The notes under the pieces: generated by a model
The model's input: the letters and a program-made list of their open reading frames with translations, nothing else
What the model was told of the DNA's origin: nothing
Databases searched by the model: none
Made by a program: the position numbers and the translations under genes
Assembly (NCBI RefSeq): GCF_029338295.1
Contig: NZ_CP119791.1
Span: 2,232,001 to 2,296,000 of the forward strand
Length of the DNA: 64,000 nucleotides
Origin: Haladaptatus sp. QDMS2
Lineage (GTDB): Archaea; Halobacteriota; Halobacteria; Halobacteriales; Halococcaceae
Direction: 5' to 3'
Shown: one piece after another, positions 43,549 to 52,245 of the stretch
Layout: each line of letters starts with the position of its first letter
Position numbering within the stretch: position 1 is the stretch's first letter

Positions 43549-45213
43549 ATGGAGTCGAGAACTGAAGTCCTCGTCATCGGCGGGGGCTCTACGGGCTGTG
43601 GTATCACCCGGGACCTCGCGATGCGTGGGGTGGACGTCACCCTCGTAGAGCAGGGCAATCTGACCCATGGAACCACCGGGCGGATGCACGGGTTGCTCCA
43701 CAGCGGCGGTCGCTACGCCGTTTCTGACCAGAAATCAGCCCGCGAATGTATCGAAGAGAACCGCGTCCTCCGGGACATCGCCGCCCACTGCGTCGAGGAG
43801 ACGGGCGGCCTGTTCGTGAAGCGCCCGGAGGACACAGACGATTACTTCGAGGAGAAACTCGCAGGCTGTGAGGCCTGTGACATTCCCACGGAGATTCTGA
43901 GTAACGAAGAAGCCCGCGAAGTCGAGCCTTTCCTCGCCCCGGACATCGAGAAGGCCATCTGGGTTCCGGACGGGGCGGTCGACCCCTTCCGGCTGTGCGT
44001 CGCGAACGCCGCGAGCGCGGAGCAACACGGCGGACGAGTCCTGACTCACGCGCCCGTCACCGACCTCATCGTGGAGGCGGGCGAAGTGGTCGGCGCGAAA
44101 ATTCGCCACGAACCGGGCCCGCGAAACGCGGCGACCGTCGGCAAAACCGAGACCATCTACGCAGACCACGTCGTGAACGCGACGGGCGCGTGGGCCGGGC
44201 GTCTCGGCGAGATGGCGGGCGTCGACATCGAGGTGCGCCCCTCGAAAGGCGTCATGACCATCATGAACGTCCGGCAGGTGGACACCGTTATCAACCGCTG
44301 TCGCCCCAAAGGTGACGCGGACATCATCGTCCCCCACGAAACCACCTGCATCCTCGGAACCACCGACGAGGAGGTTTCTGACCCGGAGGATTACCCCGAA
44401 GAACAGTGGGAAGTCGACCTGGTCATCGACGAACTCACGAAACTCGTCCCGATTCTCGGAGACGCCCGCACGATTCGCTCGTTCTGGGGGGTGCGCCCGC
44501 TGTACGAACCGCCGGAAGTCGGCAGCGCAGACCCCACCGACATCACGCGGGACTTCTTTCTGCTCGACCACGCAGACCGCGACGAACTGCCGGGCATGAC
44601 GAGCATCGTCGGCGGGAAGTTCACCACCTACCGGATGATGGCCGAGTCGATTGCCGACCACGTCTGCCAGAAACTCGGCACCTGCGCCCGCTGTGAGACG
44701 GCCGACGTTCCACTTCCCGGCAGCGAGGATTTCAGCGTCCTTCGCGACTACATGGACGAGTTCAGTCTTCGCTCGCCGGTCGGTCGACGGTCGGTCCAAC
44801 GCCTCGGCTCTCGCGCCGACGACGTGCTGAAAACGGACGCCCCGAATCCGGTTCTCTGTGAGTGCGAGGGCGTCACCCGCGCCGAGGTTCAGGACGCACT
44901 CTCCCAATCGGGAACCGACCTGAACGCCGTCCGCATCCGCACTCGGGCGTCGATGGGCAACTGTCAGGGTGGGTTTTGCTGTCAACGACTGGCGGCCGAA
45001 CTCCACCCGGACCACGACGAGCAGACCGCTCGTGCCTCCCTCGACGACCTGTATCAGGAACGCTGGAAGGGCGAGCGCCACGCGCTGTGGGGCGAACAAC
45101 TCTCGCAGGCCGCGCTCAACCATGCCCTCCACGCGGCGACGATGAATCGGGACACGGACCCCGCCAAAACGGGTACACCCGACTGGACCGACTTCGACGG
45201 AGGCCAGCCGTGA
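43549..45213 (+). CDS. glpA: Anaerobic-type glycerol-3-phosphate dehydrogenase subunit A
   Basis: Catalytic FAD subunit of the GlpABC complex that oxidises glycerol-3-phosphate to dihydroxyacetone phosphate and passes electrons to the membrane quinone pool. FAD motif: [21 protein letters not shown]; other matches are [19 protein letters not shown] and [12 protein letters not shown]-terminal BFD-like iron-sulfur domain holds CECEG and NCQGGFCC cysteines. ATG 43549 is chosen over the in-frame GTG at 43537. It is coupled to glpB by 4-base overlap. Confidence 0.95.
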   Translation: MESRTEVLVIGGGSTGCGITRDLAMRGVDVTLVEQGNLTHGTTGRMHGLLHSGGRYAVSDQKSARECIEENRVLRDIAAHCVEETGGLFVKRPEDTDDYFEEKLAGCEACDIPTEILSNEEAREVEPFLAPDIEKAIWVPDGAVDPFRLCVANAASAEQHGGRVLTHAPVTDLIVEAGEVVGAKIRHEPGPRNAATVGKTETIYADHVVNATGAWAGRLGEMAGVDIEVRPSKGVMTIMNVRQVDTVINRCRPKGDADIIVPHETTCILGTTDEEVSDPEDYPEEQWEVDLVIDELTKLVPILGDARTIRSFWGVRPLYEPPEVGSADPTDITRDFFLLDHADRDELPGMTSIVGGKFTTYRMMAESIADHVCQKLGTCARCETADVPLPGSEDFSVLRDYMDEFSLRSPVGRRSVQRLGSRADDVLKTDAPNPVLCECEGVTRAEVQDALSQSGTDLNAVRIRTRASMGNCQGGFCCQRLAAELHPDHDEQTARASLDDLYQERWKGERHALWGEQLSQAALNHALHAATMNRDTDPAKTGTPDWTDFDGGQP

Positions 45214-46448
45214 TAGAGAGCGACGTCCTCGTCGTCGGCGGCGGGCTTGCGGGCGGGACGGCGGCGCTCTCGGCCGCCCGCGAAGGCGCAGACGTGCGCC
45301 TCGTCTCGCACAAGGAATCGACGCTTCGCCACGCGTCCGGCCTCATCGACGTGCTCGGCTACCACGACGGTACTCTACTCGCGGACCCCTTTTCCGCGGT
45401 CGGCGACATGCCAGAAGGGCATCCCTACGAGCGCGTCGGCTCGGCGGCCGTCGAAGCGGGCCTCGACCTGTTCGACGAGGTGGCAGGCGACCTGTACGCG
45501 GGCAGTCACACGACGAAGAACGCGCTCGTGCCGACCCACGGCGGGACAGTCAAACCGACCGCTCGCTACCCCGCGAGCGTCGCGCCGGGACTTGCGAGCG
45601 ACGACGGCGAGATGCTCCTCGTCGGGTTCGAAACGCTCACCGACTTCGACGCACCACTCGCCGCAGACCACCTGCAAAATGCGGGCGTCCCGTTCGAAGT
45701 TCGAGGGGTCACGGCGCGCTTCCCGATGCTCCGGGCGGATGCGAAAATTACGCGGTATGCGAAGGTGCTCGACACCGACGAGAAGGGCATTCGCAGCCAA
45801 CTCGTCGAGGCGATCGAACCGCACCTCGGCGACGCGACACGCGTGGGTTTCCCGGCCGTCCTCGGCCACGACCACCCGGCGCGTGTTCGTGAGGCACTCG
45901 CCGACGCACTCGGCGCGGACGTGTTCGAGGTCCCGAGCGGCCCGCCCTCGCTGCCCGGAATGCGCCTCGAAGACGTCCTGTTCGCGGTCCTCCGCGAGGC
46001 GGGCGTCACCATCGAGACTGGCAATCCAGTCGTCGGCTTCGAAGCCAGCGACGGACGCATCGACCACGTTGCCGTGAAACGCACCCACCAGCGCGTGCCG
46101 TATTTCGCAGATGAGTTCGTGCTGGCAACCGGCGGCCTCGTCGGGAAAGGAATCACCACCTCGCGCGAGGGTGTGCGCGAACCGGTGTTCGACCTGCACG
46201 TCCCACACCCGGAGAACCGATACGACTGGTTCGAAGACGAGGCCTTCGGCGACCACCCCTTCGCCCGATTCGGCGTGGCCGTCGATACGGACCTCCGACC
46301 TCTCGACGGGTCGGGTGCGGTCGAGTACGCAAACCTCCGGGCCGCAGGCGGCGTTCTCGGCGGCGCGGACTTCGCAGCAGAGAAATCGGGTAGCGGCATC
46401 TCGCTCGCAACCGGGCGGGTCGCCGGGAGGCGAGCAGCACAATCATGA
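45210..46448 (+). CDS. glpB: Anaerobic-type glycerol-3-phosphate dehydrogenase subunit B
   Basis: FAD/FMN-like subunit of the GlpABC complex, 412 residues. N-terminal cofactor motif [23 protein letters not shown]; later [25 protein letters not shown] and [14 protein letters not shown]. The GTG start at 45210 overlaps the glpA stop as GTGA; an upstream open frame is the shadow of glpA. The end overlaps the glpC start by 4 bases. Confidence 0.93.
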   Translation: MIESDVLVVGGGLAGGTAALSAAREGADVRLVSHKESTLRHASGLIDVLGYHDGTLLADPFSAVGDMPEGHPYERVGSAAVEAGLDLFDEVAGDLYAGSHTTKNALVPTHGGTVKPTARYPASVAPGLASDDGEMLLVGFETLTDFDAPLAADHLQNAGVPFEVRGVTARFPMLRADAKITRYAKVLDTDEKGIRSQLVEAIEPHLGDATRVGFPAVLGHDHPARVREALADALGADVFEVPSGPPSLPGMRLEDVLFAVLREAGVTIETGNPVVGFEASDGRIDHVAVKRTHQRVPYFADEFVLATGGLVGKGITTSREGVREPVFDLHVPHPENRYDWFEDEAFGDHPFARFGVAVDTDLRPLDGSGAVEYANLRAAGGVLGGADFAAEKSGSGISLATGRVAGRRAAQS

Positions 46449-47713
46449 GTGACTCTGAAAACTTCCCCATCGACGTATTTCCCGAGACGGAGGAGATGGA
46501 CCTCCGGCCCGGGGCGGACAGTTGCTACAAATGCTCGGCCTGCGACACCTCGTGTCCCGTCGCCGAGGTGGATGACGACTTCCCCGGCCCGAAGTTCCAG
46601 GGGCCGGAACAGTGGCGGTTGAAACGAAAGGAGGACACGAGCGTCGACGAGTCGGTGATGAAGTGTTCGAACTGCATGCGTTGTGACGGGGCCTGTCCCT
46701 CCGGTGTCCCCCTCTCGCAGATGCACAACACCGCTCGCGCCGAGTACGTCTCTGAGGAGATGTCCATGCTCAGCACCGAATACTGGCGCAATCGCATCCT
46801 CGCGAACTACGGCACGCTCGCCCGGATTGGGTCGAAAGTCCCGCGACTCACCAACTTCGTGATGGGCAACTCGCTTGTCCAGCAGGTAAACGAGAAATTC
46901 CTCGGCATCACCGCAGAGCGCGAGTTCCCCGAGTTCGCCACGGAGACGTTCGTCGAGTGGTTCGAGAAACGTGGGGGGTCCACGGTCCAGTCCGAGGACA
47001 AACGCGTCGCCTACTTCCACGGCGACTACGCGAACTACAACACCCCCGAGGTGGCGAAGGCGCTCGTCCGCGTGTTCGAACACTACGGCTACGAAGTGGC
47101 CGTCCCCGACCAGCGGTGTTCCGGCACGCCGATGTTCGCCAACGGCATGATGGACGACGCGCGCCGCGCCGCGAAGTTCAACGTCGAAACGTTCCACAAC
47201 CTCGTCGAAGATGGCTACGACATCGTCTGTTCGTGTACCTCGTGTTCGATGGCGCTCCGCCAGGAGTACCCCGAACTGTTCACCTTCGACGGAACCGCCG
47301 AAGTCGCCGCCCACACCTACGAGGCGCTCGAATACCTGCGCATCTACGAGGACGTCGAAGGTGACCTGAAAGGGGCGAAACCGAACTTCCCCAACCTCGC
47401 CTACCACGCGCCGTGTCACGCCCGCAATCAGGGCCTCGACGGACAGGCCGTGAACCTGTTCTCGGAACTCGACGGCCTCGAAGTCACGGACGTCGGCGAC
47501 TCCTGTTCGGGGATTTCGGGGACCTACGGCTGGAAGGAGGAGAACTACGACACCTCCATGAAAATCGGCGAGGAGATGTTCGAGCACATGGAAGACGCGC
47601 CCGGCGAAACCGGCCTGACCGAGTGTCCGACCTGCGCGATGCAGATGGGCCACGGCTCTGGCTACGAGATACGCCACCCGCTCGAAGTCGTCGAGTCGGC
47701 GCTGGTGAACTGA
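46445..47713 (+). CDS. glpC: Anaerobic-type glycerol-3-phosphate dehydrogenase subunit C
   Basis: Iron-sulfur membrane-associated subunit, 422 residues. Two 4Fe-4S ligand sets are CYKCSACDTSCPV and CSNCMRCDGACPSG near residues 24-95. The C-terminal half has two CCG-type domains (CSCTSCSMALRQEYPELF region and YHAPCHARNQG ... DSCSGISGTYGW) that bind further clusters. It completes the glpABC operon and carries electrons to the respiratory chain. The operon has no further gene; a small membrane protein follows at a separate promoter. Confidence 0.94.
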   Translation: MSDSENFPIDVFPETEEMDLRPGADSCYKCSACDTSCPVAEVDDDFPGPKFQGPEQWRLKRKEDTSVDESVMKCSNCMRCDGACPSGVPLSQMHNTARAEYVSEEMSMLSTEYWRNRILANYGTLARIGSKVPRLTNFVMGNSLVQQVNEKFLGITAEREFPEFATETFVEWFEKRGGSTVQSEDKRVAYFHGDYANYNTPEVAKALVRVFEHYGYEVAVPDQRCSGTPMFANGMMDDARRAAKFNVETFHNLVEDGYDIVCSCTSCSMALRQEYPELFTFDGTAEVAAHTYEALEYLRIYEDVEGDLKGAKPNFPNLAYHAPCHARNQGLDGQAVNLFSELDGLEVTDVGDSCSGISGTYGWKEENYDTSMKIGEEMFEHMEDAPGETGLTECPTCAMQMGHGSGYEIRHPLEVVESALVN

Positions 47714-47832
47714 CGGAGAGAGCAGTTCACTGACTTCTGCCAGTGTGAGTGCAATCCCCCACCGGCCAGCGTGTGAAGTTTCTGAACCGTCTGCTGCGGT
47801 CATTTTATGAGAATGAAGAACAGTTGACACAC

Positions 47833-48003
47833 ATGGAGCCGTACGAACAGCTGTTTGCGATAGGTATGGTGATACTGATAGCCCCCTTCATCCATCCACT
47901 CCTCGTCGTGTTCGCTGATTTTCTCCAGGTCATCGTCCCTATTGGATTCGTTACGATATTTCTCGGCGTGCAATTGCGAATCTCAGAGAAATATTCTGCG
48001 TGA
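47833..48003 (+). CDS. Small two-helix membrane protein
   Basis: 56-residue hydrophobic protein: MEPYEQLFAIGMVILIAPF, LLVVFADFLQVIVPIGFVTIFLGV and a short polar tail. The frame is open back to a GTG at 47749, but TCATTTTATG at 47799-47808 is a TATA element 25-34 bp before ATG 47833, so the leaderless short form is preferred. Function unknown. It lies in an AT-richer stretch after glpC. Confidence 0.6.
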   Translation: MEPYEQLFAIGMVILIAPFIHPLLVVFADFLQVIVPIGFVTIFLGVQLRISEKYSA

Positions 48004-48065
48004 ATGCGCAGCTCATGGAGCACCAGCGAAGTGGTAGAGTTCGAACCGACGAATTGTCGTCTCAA

Positions 48066-48090
48066 TTTCACGATTCACGGAGTTTCACGG
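48066..48090 (+). repeat. Short TTTCACG direct repeats
   Basis: TTTCACG (48066), TTCACGG (48074) and TTTCACGG (48083) occur close together, with ATTTCAC again near 48107. They are spaced by about 8-9 bp and lie 100 bp upstream of the 51-residue gene at 48190. Possibly regulator half-sites, but this may be chance in AT-richer DNA. Confidence 0.3.
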
Positions 48091-48189
48091 CCGATTAGGT
48101 AACGAGATTTCACTCGAAAATCCGATAGAAATGTTTTTCAGCTAACATATATTGCCGCCCCAGAAGTAGGCTTACCTGGGGAAAAGTCA

Positions 48190-48345
48190 ATGAGACAAAC
48201 CTACCACGCTGGGGGAATCGCGGTCGAATCGCTACTGAACACGGCTGTGGGCCGACGCCTCGTCTTCATCCTACTCGTGGCGCTCGCGTTGCTCGTCGTA
48301 GCGACCGGGAGTGCTGCGGCAATGGAGACGTTCCACGTCATCTAG
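48190..48345 (+). CDS. 51-residue single-helix membrane protein
   Basis: Short protein with a basic N-terminal part (MRQTYHAGGIAVES ... GRR), one hydrophobic segment LVFILLVALALLVVATGSAAA and a short tail. AACATATATTG at 48144-48154 is a strong TATA element, which suggests a leader of about 10-15 nt. It is followed after 17 bp by another small membrane protein with a GGAGG ribosome-binding site that overlaps this stop codon. No family recognised. Confidence 0.55.
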   Translation: MRQTYHAGGIAVESLLNTAVGRRLVFILLVALALLVVATGSAAAMETFHVI

Positions 48346-48362
48346 GAGGCGCAGCCGAATCG

Positions 48363-48587
48363 ATGCCACTCGAAGTGCTGGTGACGCTGGTCGCGTGGGT
48401 GGCGATACTCGGGCTGTTGGTCCTGCTTCCGTGGCTCGCCATTTCGGCGGTCGGCGGCGCGATAGACGCCTTCGAACCACGACCGAAGCCACTGCCCGTT
48501 GATCGCGTCGAACCGATAGACAAGCCGGCTATCGCGGACGGGTCCGGGTCGGCGTTCGACCCGAGTGACCCACACCCGCACCGGTGA
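48363..48587 (+). CDS. 74-residue membrane protein, coupled to 48190 gene
   Basis: One N-terminal hydrophobic helix (VLVTLVAWVAILGLLVLLPWLAISAVGG) followed by a proline-rich polar tail (PRPKPLPVDRVEP ... DPSDPHPHR). GGAGG at 48346-48350 lies 12 bp before the ATG, right at the stop of the previous gene, which indicates translational coupling. Together with the 51-residue protein it forms a two-gene unit of unknown function. Confidence 0.6.
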   Translation: MPLEVLVTLVAWVAILGLLVLLPWLAISAVGGAIDAFEPRPKPLPVDRVEPIDKPAIADGSGSAFDPSDPHPHR

Positions 48588-48589
48588 CG

Positions 48590-48595
48590 TTTTTT
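48590..48595 (+). terminator. T-run after the small-protein unit
   Basis: Six T in a row between the convergent ends of the genes at 48587 and 48611. Archaeal termination commonly uses such T-stretches. Confidence 0.45.
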
Positions 48596-48610
48596 AGAGA
48601 CGCGATGCGC

Positions 48611-49654
48611 TCAGCATTCGCGGTCAAGCAGGTCGTCCACGAGCGCAGACCCGACGCGATAGACGTTCTCGACGCTCGGCGCGAAGCCGCCGGAGTCCGC
48701 GGCGAGGCTCTCTTCTATCGTCTGACCGGGATGTGGCTGGTCGAAGTTCGAGACGCTGCGGATGCTCACGTAGCGGTCGAGCAGCCCGTAGCGTTTGAGG
48801 ACGGTCGCCGTCGCGAAGTCCTCCATCTCCGTCGTGGCGTAGGTGCCGACGTCGTACTCGTCGACGATGTGCTGTGCTTGCTCTGAGAACGTCTCCCCGT
48901 GCCAGTAGGTGTCTCCACAGAGGGTCGTCCCGACGCCGACGAACGGTTCCGACTGAGCGACCTCCTCGTCGTAGAGTGCGCGGTACTCCTTCGCTCGCTC
49001 GCTGTCGGTGAGCGTCACGTCCTCGGCGAGCGTGCTGGCGCGTTCGACGAGGTCGTTGTTCAGTTCGAAGGCGTGGTCCGGGCGGTGCGGGCGGAGCATC
49101 ATCGCGTGAGGGTCTGCCGGGCCGTCTGCACGCGACCAGCGGTGGAGCAGGTCCCAGTCGGCGACGGCCTCGCTGACGAACACGGAGCCGAGCGTGCCAA
49201 CCGACGGCGGTGACCCAGAGATTCCCGCCGTGACGAAGTAGGTGTCTTCGAAGTCGAATTTCGGCGACCTGAGAATGGCCGAAAGCGACCCGGCAGTGTT
49301 GCTCTTTCCGATGCCCGTGATGGTCCCCGCGACGCCCTCGTCGTTGTAGTAAACGGGCGCGAACGCACCGGGAACGTCAGCCTCGGTCGTCAGGTCGTAG
49401 CCGTCGTACCAGAGCTGGAACTCACCGGGTGCGTCGTCGTCCTCTCGCTTCTTGAGCTTCGCGACTTCGAACGCCGCGAGGACGAACACCTTCACGTCCA
49501 CAGGGTCCTCGACTGCGTCGGTGTCTCCAGCGAGGCTGGCCTGGGCCTCCTGCGACCCGGCACTCGACAGACAGCCGGCGAGTCCGGCGAGGGCGGTTGC
49601 ACCACTGGCTTTCAGGAACTGGCGGCGGACGAGCGCGTTGCGCTTTCCAGACAT
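48611..49654 (-). CDS. Exported purine nucleoside permease-family (NUP) lipoprotein
   Basis: Protein of the NUP family (PF06516), which is related in fold to nucleoside phosphorylases. It begins with a Tat signal (VRRQFLKASGATAL) and lipobox ending AGC, so it acts outside the cell, not as an integral permease. Family segments are VKVFVLAAFEV, PGEFQLWYDGYDL, FDFEDTYFVTAGISGSPP, VGVGTTLCGDTYWHG and VSNFDQPHPGQ. ATG 49654 is preferred since a TTTATTTAAG TATA element lies near 49678-49687. It may bind or cleave nucleosides for uptake. Confidence 0.85.
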   Translation of the reverse strand: MSGKRNALVRRQFLKASGATALAGLAGCLSSAGSQEAQASLAGDTDAVEDPVDVKVFVLAAFEVAKLKKREDDDAPGEFQLWYDGYDLTTEADVPGAFAPVYYNDEGVAGTITGIGKSNTAGSLSAILRSPKFDFEDTYFVTAGISGSPPSVGTLGSVFVSEAVADWDLLHRWSRADGPADPHAMMLRPHRPDHAFELNNDLVERASTLAEDVTLTDSERAKEYRALYDEEVAQSEPFVGVGTTLCGDTYWHGETFSEQAQHIVDEYDVGTYATTEMEDFATATVLKRYGLLDRYVSIRSVSNFDQPHPGQTIEESLAADSGGFAPSVENVYRVGSALVDDLLDREC

Positions 49655-49876
49655 GTGCAAATGTGTGCCCATGTAACTTAAATAAATTCTGGAATTCGCC
49701 AGTTTCTTGGGCACAGACTTGTATATTTTCGAGAAATGTATGTGGCGCGAAACATCAACACTTCCACACGCGATTTCCGGTTCGAGGGTCCCACAGCGGG
49801 AGCCGACATGTGCTGTTTACTCCCGACGTGCAAGAATAACTACTAAATTGGTCGTGTTCGAAAGATAACACTCGAA

Positions 49877-50734
49877 ATGCCCTCCTTCATCACTCGCGTG
49901 CAAACCGGTCTGAGTCTCGCGCAATCGTACCTGGCGTTGGCGGTCGTCCCCCTGCTCACCGCTCTCGTGGAAGTTGAAAAGCTGGAGCGAATCGTCGCCC
50001 ATCAGGGATTCCACATCGGCTTCAGATTCAGTGTTCCCGCAGACGTGGTGAACCTCTGGACCTTCGTTGACGTGCCGAATCAGGGGTTCCACGTCGAATC
50101 GGTCGCCCCAGCCATCGGTCCTATCTTCCTCACGCTTCCGGCGACACTCCTGCTCTCCACAGTCCTTTCCGCAGGCTACTTCGGCAGCATCGCAGAGGCA
50201 CTCGAAACTGGGGAGTATCGGTTCGTCTCGAACGTCAAGAAACACTTCGTGGCGTTCCTCGTCTACGCAATCGTCCCTGTCGTCCTCGTCGCACCCCTGC
50301 TGCTGTTGGGTGGACAACCGCTCAGTCCGTCGATTATCCCCGTCGTTTTGCTTCTCGGGATCGCCTTCCTCGTCCTCGGATACCTGTTCTACGCGACGCC
50401 GTATCTCGTCGTCCTGCGCGACACCGGACTCGTCGCAGCTGCGCGCGGTGCGTACGGCATCGCGGTCGATGGCGGCGCGTTCTTTCGCTACACGGTCGGC
50501 TTCGTGTTGTTCTCGGTGCTCCTCTCCGCGTTCGCGTCAGCGTTCGTCGTGAACCTCGGCGTCGTCGGCCTGCTCGTTGGCATCCTCGTGCTCGCGCCTG
50601 TGGGACTCGGCCTCAACATCGCCACGATGCAACTGATTGCCGACGTCGACCCGCACTCGCCAGCGAGCGTCAGCCTGCAGGACGCGGTTGACGGGAGCGC
50701 CGGGACAGACTCGTCTACGGATTCTGCAGCCTGA
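49877..50734 (+). CDS. Multi-pass membrane protein of unknown function
   Basis: 285 residues with about six hydrophobic segments, for example YLALAVVPLLTAL, GPIFLTLPATLLLSTVLSAGYFG, HFVAFLVYAIVPVVLVAPLLLL, IIPVVLLLGIAFLVLGYLF, YTVGFVLFSVLLSAFASAFV and VGLLVGILVLAPVGLGL, ending in a Ser/Asp-rich tail. A motif SIAEALETGEYRFVSNVKKH is found in the large loop between helices, resembling DUF-type haloarchaeal membrane proteins. CTACTAAATTG near 49841-49851 is a TATA element at leaderless distance to ATG 49877. Confidence 0.7.
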   Translation: MPSFITRVQTGLSLAQSYLALAVVPLLTALVEVEKLERIVAHQGFHIGFRFSVPADVVNLWTFVDVPNQGFHVESVAPAIGPIFLTLPATLLLSTVLSAGYFGSIAEALETGEYRFVSNVKKHFVAFLVYAIVPVVLVAPLLLLGGQPLSPSIIPVVLLLGIAFLVLGYLFYATPYLVVLRDTGLVAAARGAYGIAVDGGAFFRYTVGFVLFSVLLSAFASAFVVNLGVVGLLVGILVLAPVGLGLNIATMQLIADVDPHSPASVSLQDAVDGSAGTDSSTDSAA

Positions 50735-50821
50735 TTCACGATTGGACGACTCTCTACGAAACTATCAAATTACATACGGTTTCATCTCCTCAATCGTCGT
50801 AGTTCATGCAGGTGAGGTGAA

Positions 50822-52228
50822 ATGGCACTTACAACCAGAAAACTGGACGGAGACGCCGTCACGGCGCTCCGAGGGATGGTGAGGGGGATGGTACTGCTTC
50901 CGGACGAACCCGGGTACGACGATTCGAGACACATCTGGAACGCGATGTACGACCGGCATCCGGCGGTCATCGTCCAGGCCCGCGGGGCGAGCGACGTGAT
51001 GCAGGCGGTCCGATTCGCCAGGGAGCACGGCCTCGAAATCGCCATCAAAGGCGGCGGGCACAACGTCGCCGGCAACGCGGTGTGCGACGACGGGCTGGTA
51101 ATCGACCTCTCCGAGATGCGATCGGTTCACATCGACCCCGAAGCGAAGACTGCCCGCGTGGAACCCGGCTGCAAACTTCACGACTTCGACGTCGAGGCGC
51201 AGGCCCACGGCCTCGTGACGCCAGCAGGATTCATCTCGACGACCGGCGTGGCGGGACTCACGCTCGGCGGTGGCTTTGGCTACCTCTCGCGCAAGTGGGG
51301 GCTGACTATCGACAACTTGCGGTCGGTGGACCTCGTGACCGCGACCGGCGAGTACGTCACCGCGAGCGGGACCGAGCACTCGGACCTGTTCTGGGCGATT
51401 CGCGGCGGCGGCGGCAATTTCGGTGTCGTTACGTCCTTCGAATTCGACCTCCACGAACTCGCGAGTCCGATACTCTGTGGACCTATCGTCCACGCGTTCG
51501 ACGACGCGCCCGCTGTGATGCGCGAGGTGGCAGCATTCATCCGCGACGCACCGGACGAAGTGAGTTGCCTCGTCGGCATCCGCAACTCGCCACCGGCACC
51601 GTTCATTCCACAGGAGTGGCACGGAAAGTTGATTCTGCTCGTCGCACCGATGTACGCCGGATCGGTCGAGGCGGGTGAACAGGCGCTCGCGCCGCTGCGG
51701 GCAATCGGCGAACCAATCGTCGACGCCGTCGCCCCCCGACCGTACACGGTGTTCCAGACGTTGTTCGACGCGGCCGGCCTTCCCGGCAGCAGAAACTACT
51801 GGAAGGCACACTACCTCGCAGACCTGACCGACGAGGCGATAGCCGTCATCTGCGACCACGCGGCGACCATCTCGACGCCGGAGACGACTATCGGTATGCT
51901 GTCACTCGGCGGCGAGATTGCGCGGGTTCCAGAAGACGAGACACCCTACCCCCACCGCGATGCGGGGTGGGTGCTGAACGTCCAGTCACGGTGGGTGAAC
52001 GAGGCCGAAGACGACGCCCACATCGCCTGGGCGAGAGACCTCTTTACCGACATGATTCCCCACTCGACCGGCGGGGTGTACGTGAACTTCCTCAGCGAAG
52101 GAGAAGGTGAAGACCGAATTCGTGCGGCGTACGGTCCAGAAGACTACGACCGCCTCGCCGAGGTGAAGGCGGCGTGGGACCCGGACAACGTGTTCCACAT
52201 GAACCAGAACATCAAGCCCCGGACCTGA
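50822..52228 (+). CDS. FAD-linked oxidase, berberine-bridge-enzyme type
   Basis: Flavoprotein of the PCMH/BBE class, 468 residues. The FAD domain has KGGGHNVAGNAV with H80 as the probable covalent flavin link. The region after it is GLTLGGGFGYLSRKWGLTIDNL; the cysteine that gives a second covalent bond in some members is replaced (GLTIDNL), so one linkage is expected. The C-terminal BBE segment is AAYGPEDYDRLAEVKAAWDPDNVFHMNQNI. GGTGAGGTGA just before the ATG acts as ribosome-binding site, so this gene seems to have a leader. The oxidised sugar or alcohol is unknown. Confidence 0.9.
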   Translation: MALTTRKLDGDAVTALRGMVRGMVLLPDEPGYDDSRHIWNAMYDRHPAVIVQARGASDVMQAVRFAREHGLEIAIKGGGHNVAGNAVCDDGLVIDLSEMRSVHIDPEAKTARVEPGCKLHDFDVEAQAHGLVTPAGFISTTGVAGLTLGGGFGYLSRKWGLTIDNLRSVDLVTATGEYVTASGTEHSDLFWAIRGGGGNFGVVTSFEFDLHELASPILCGPIVHAFDDAPAVMREVAAFIRDAPDEVSCLVGIRNSPPAPFIPQEWHGKLILLVAPMYAGSVEAGEQALAPLRAIGEPIVDAVAPRPYTVFQTLFDAAGLPGSRNYWKAHYLADLTDEAIAVICDHAATISTPETTIGMLSLGGEIARVPEDETPYPHRDAGWVLNVQSRWVNEAEDDAHIAWARDLFTDMIPHSTGGVYVNFLSEGEGEDRIRAAYGPEDYDRLAEVKAAWDPDNVFHMNQNIKPRT

Positions 52229-52239
52229 GCCGGTTCTGA

Positions 52240-52245
52240 TTTTTT
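52240..52245 (+). terminator. T-run after FAD oxidase gene
   Basis: Six T immediately after the FAD oxidase gene and overlapping the stop codon of the convergent transporter. Candidate termination signal. Confidence 0.4.

Noticed and set aside
43735-45132. Long open frame antisense to glpA
   Set aside because: The glpA strand has full FAD and iron-sulfur motifs; the antisense frame has no recognisable domain.
48004-48120. Possible tRNA because of a GTTCGAACC-like segment
   Set aside because: GGTAGAGTTCGAACC is present, but no acceptor, D or anticodon stems can be formed around it.
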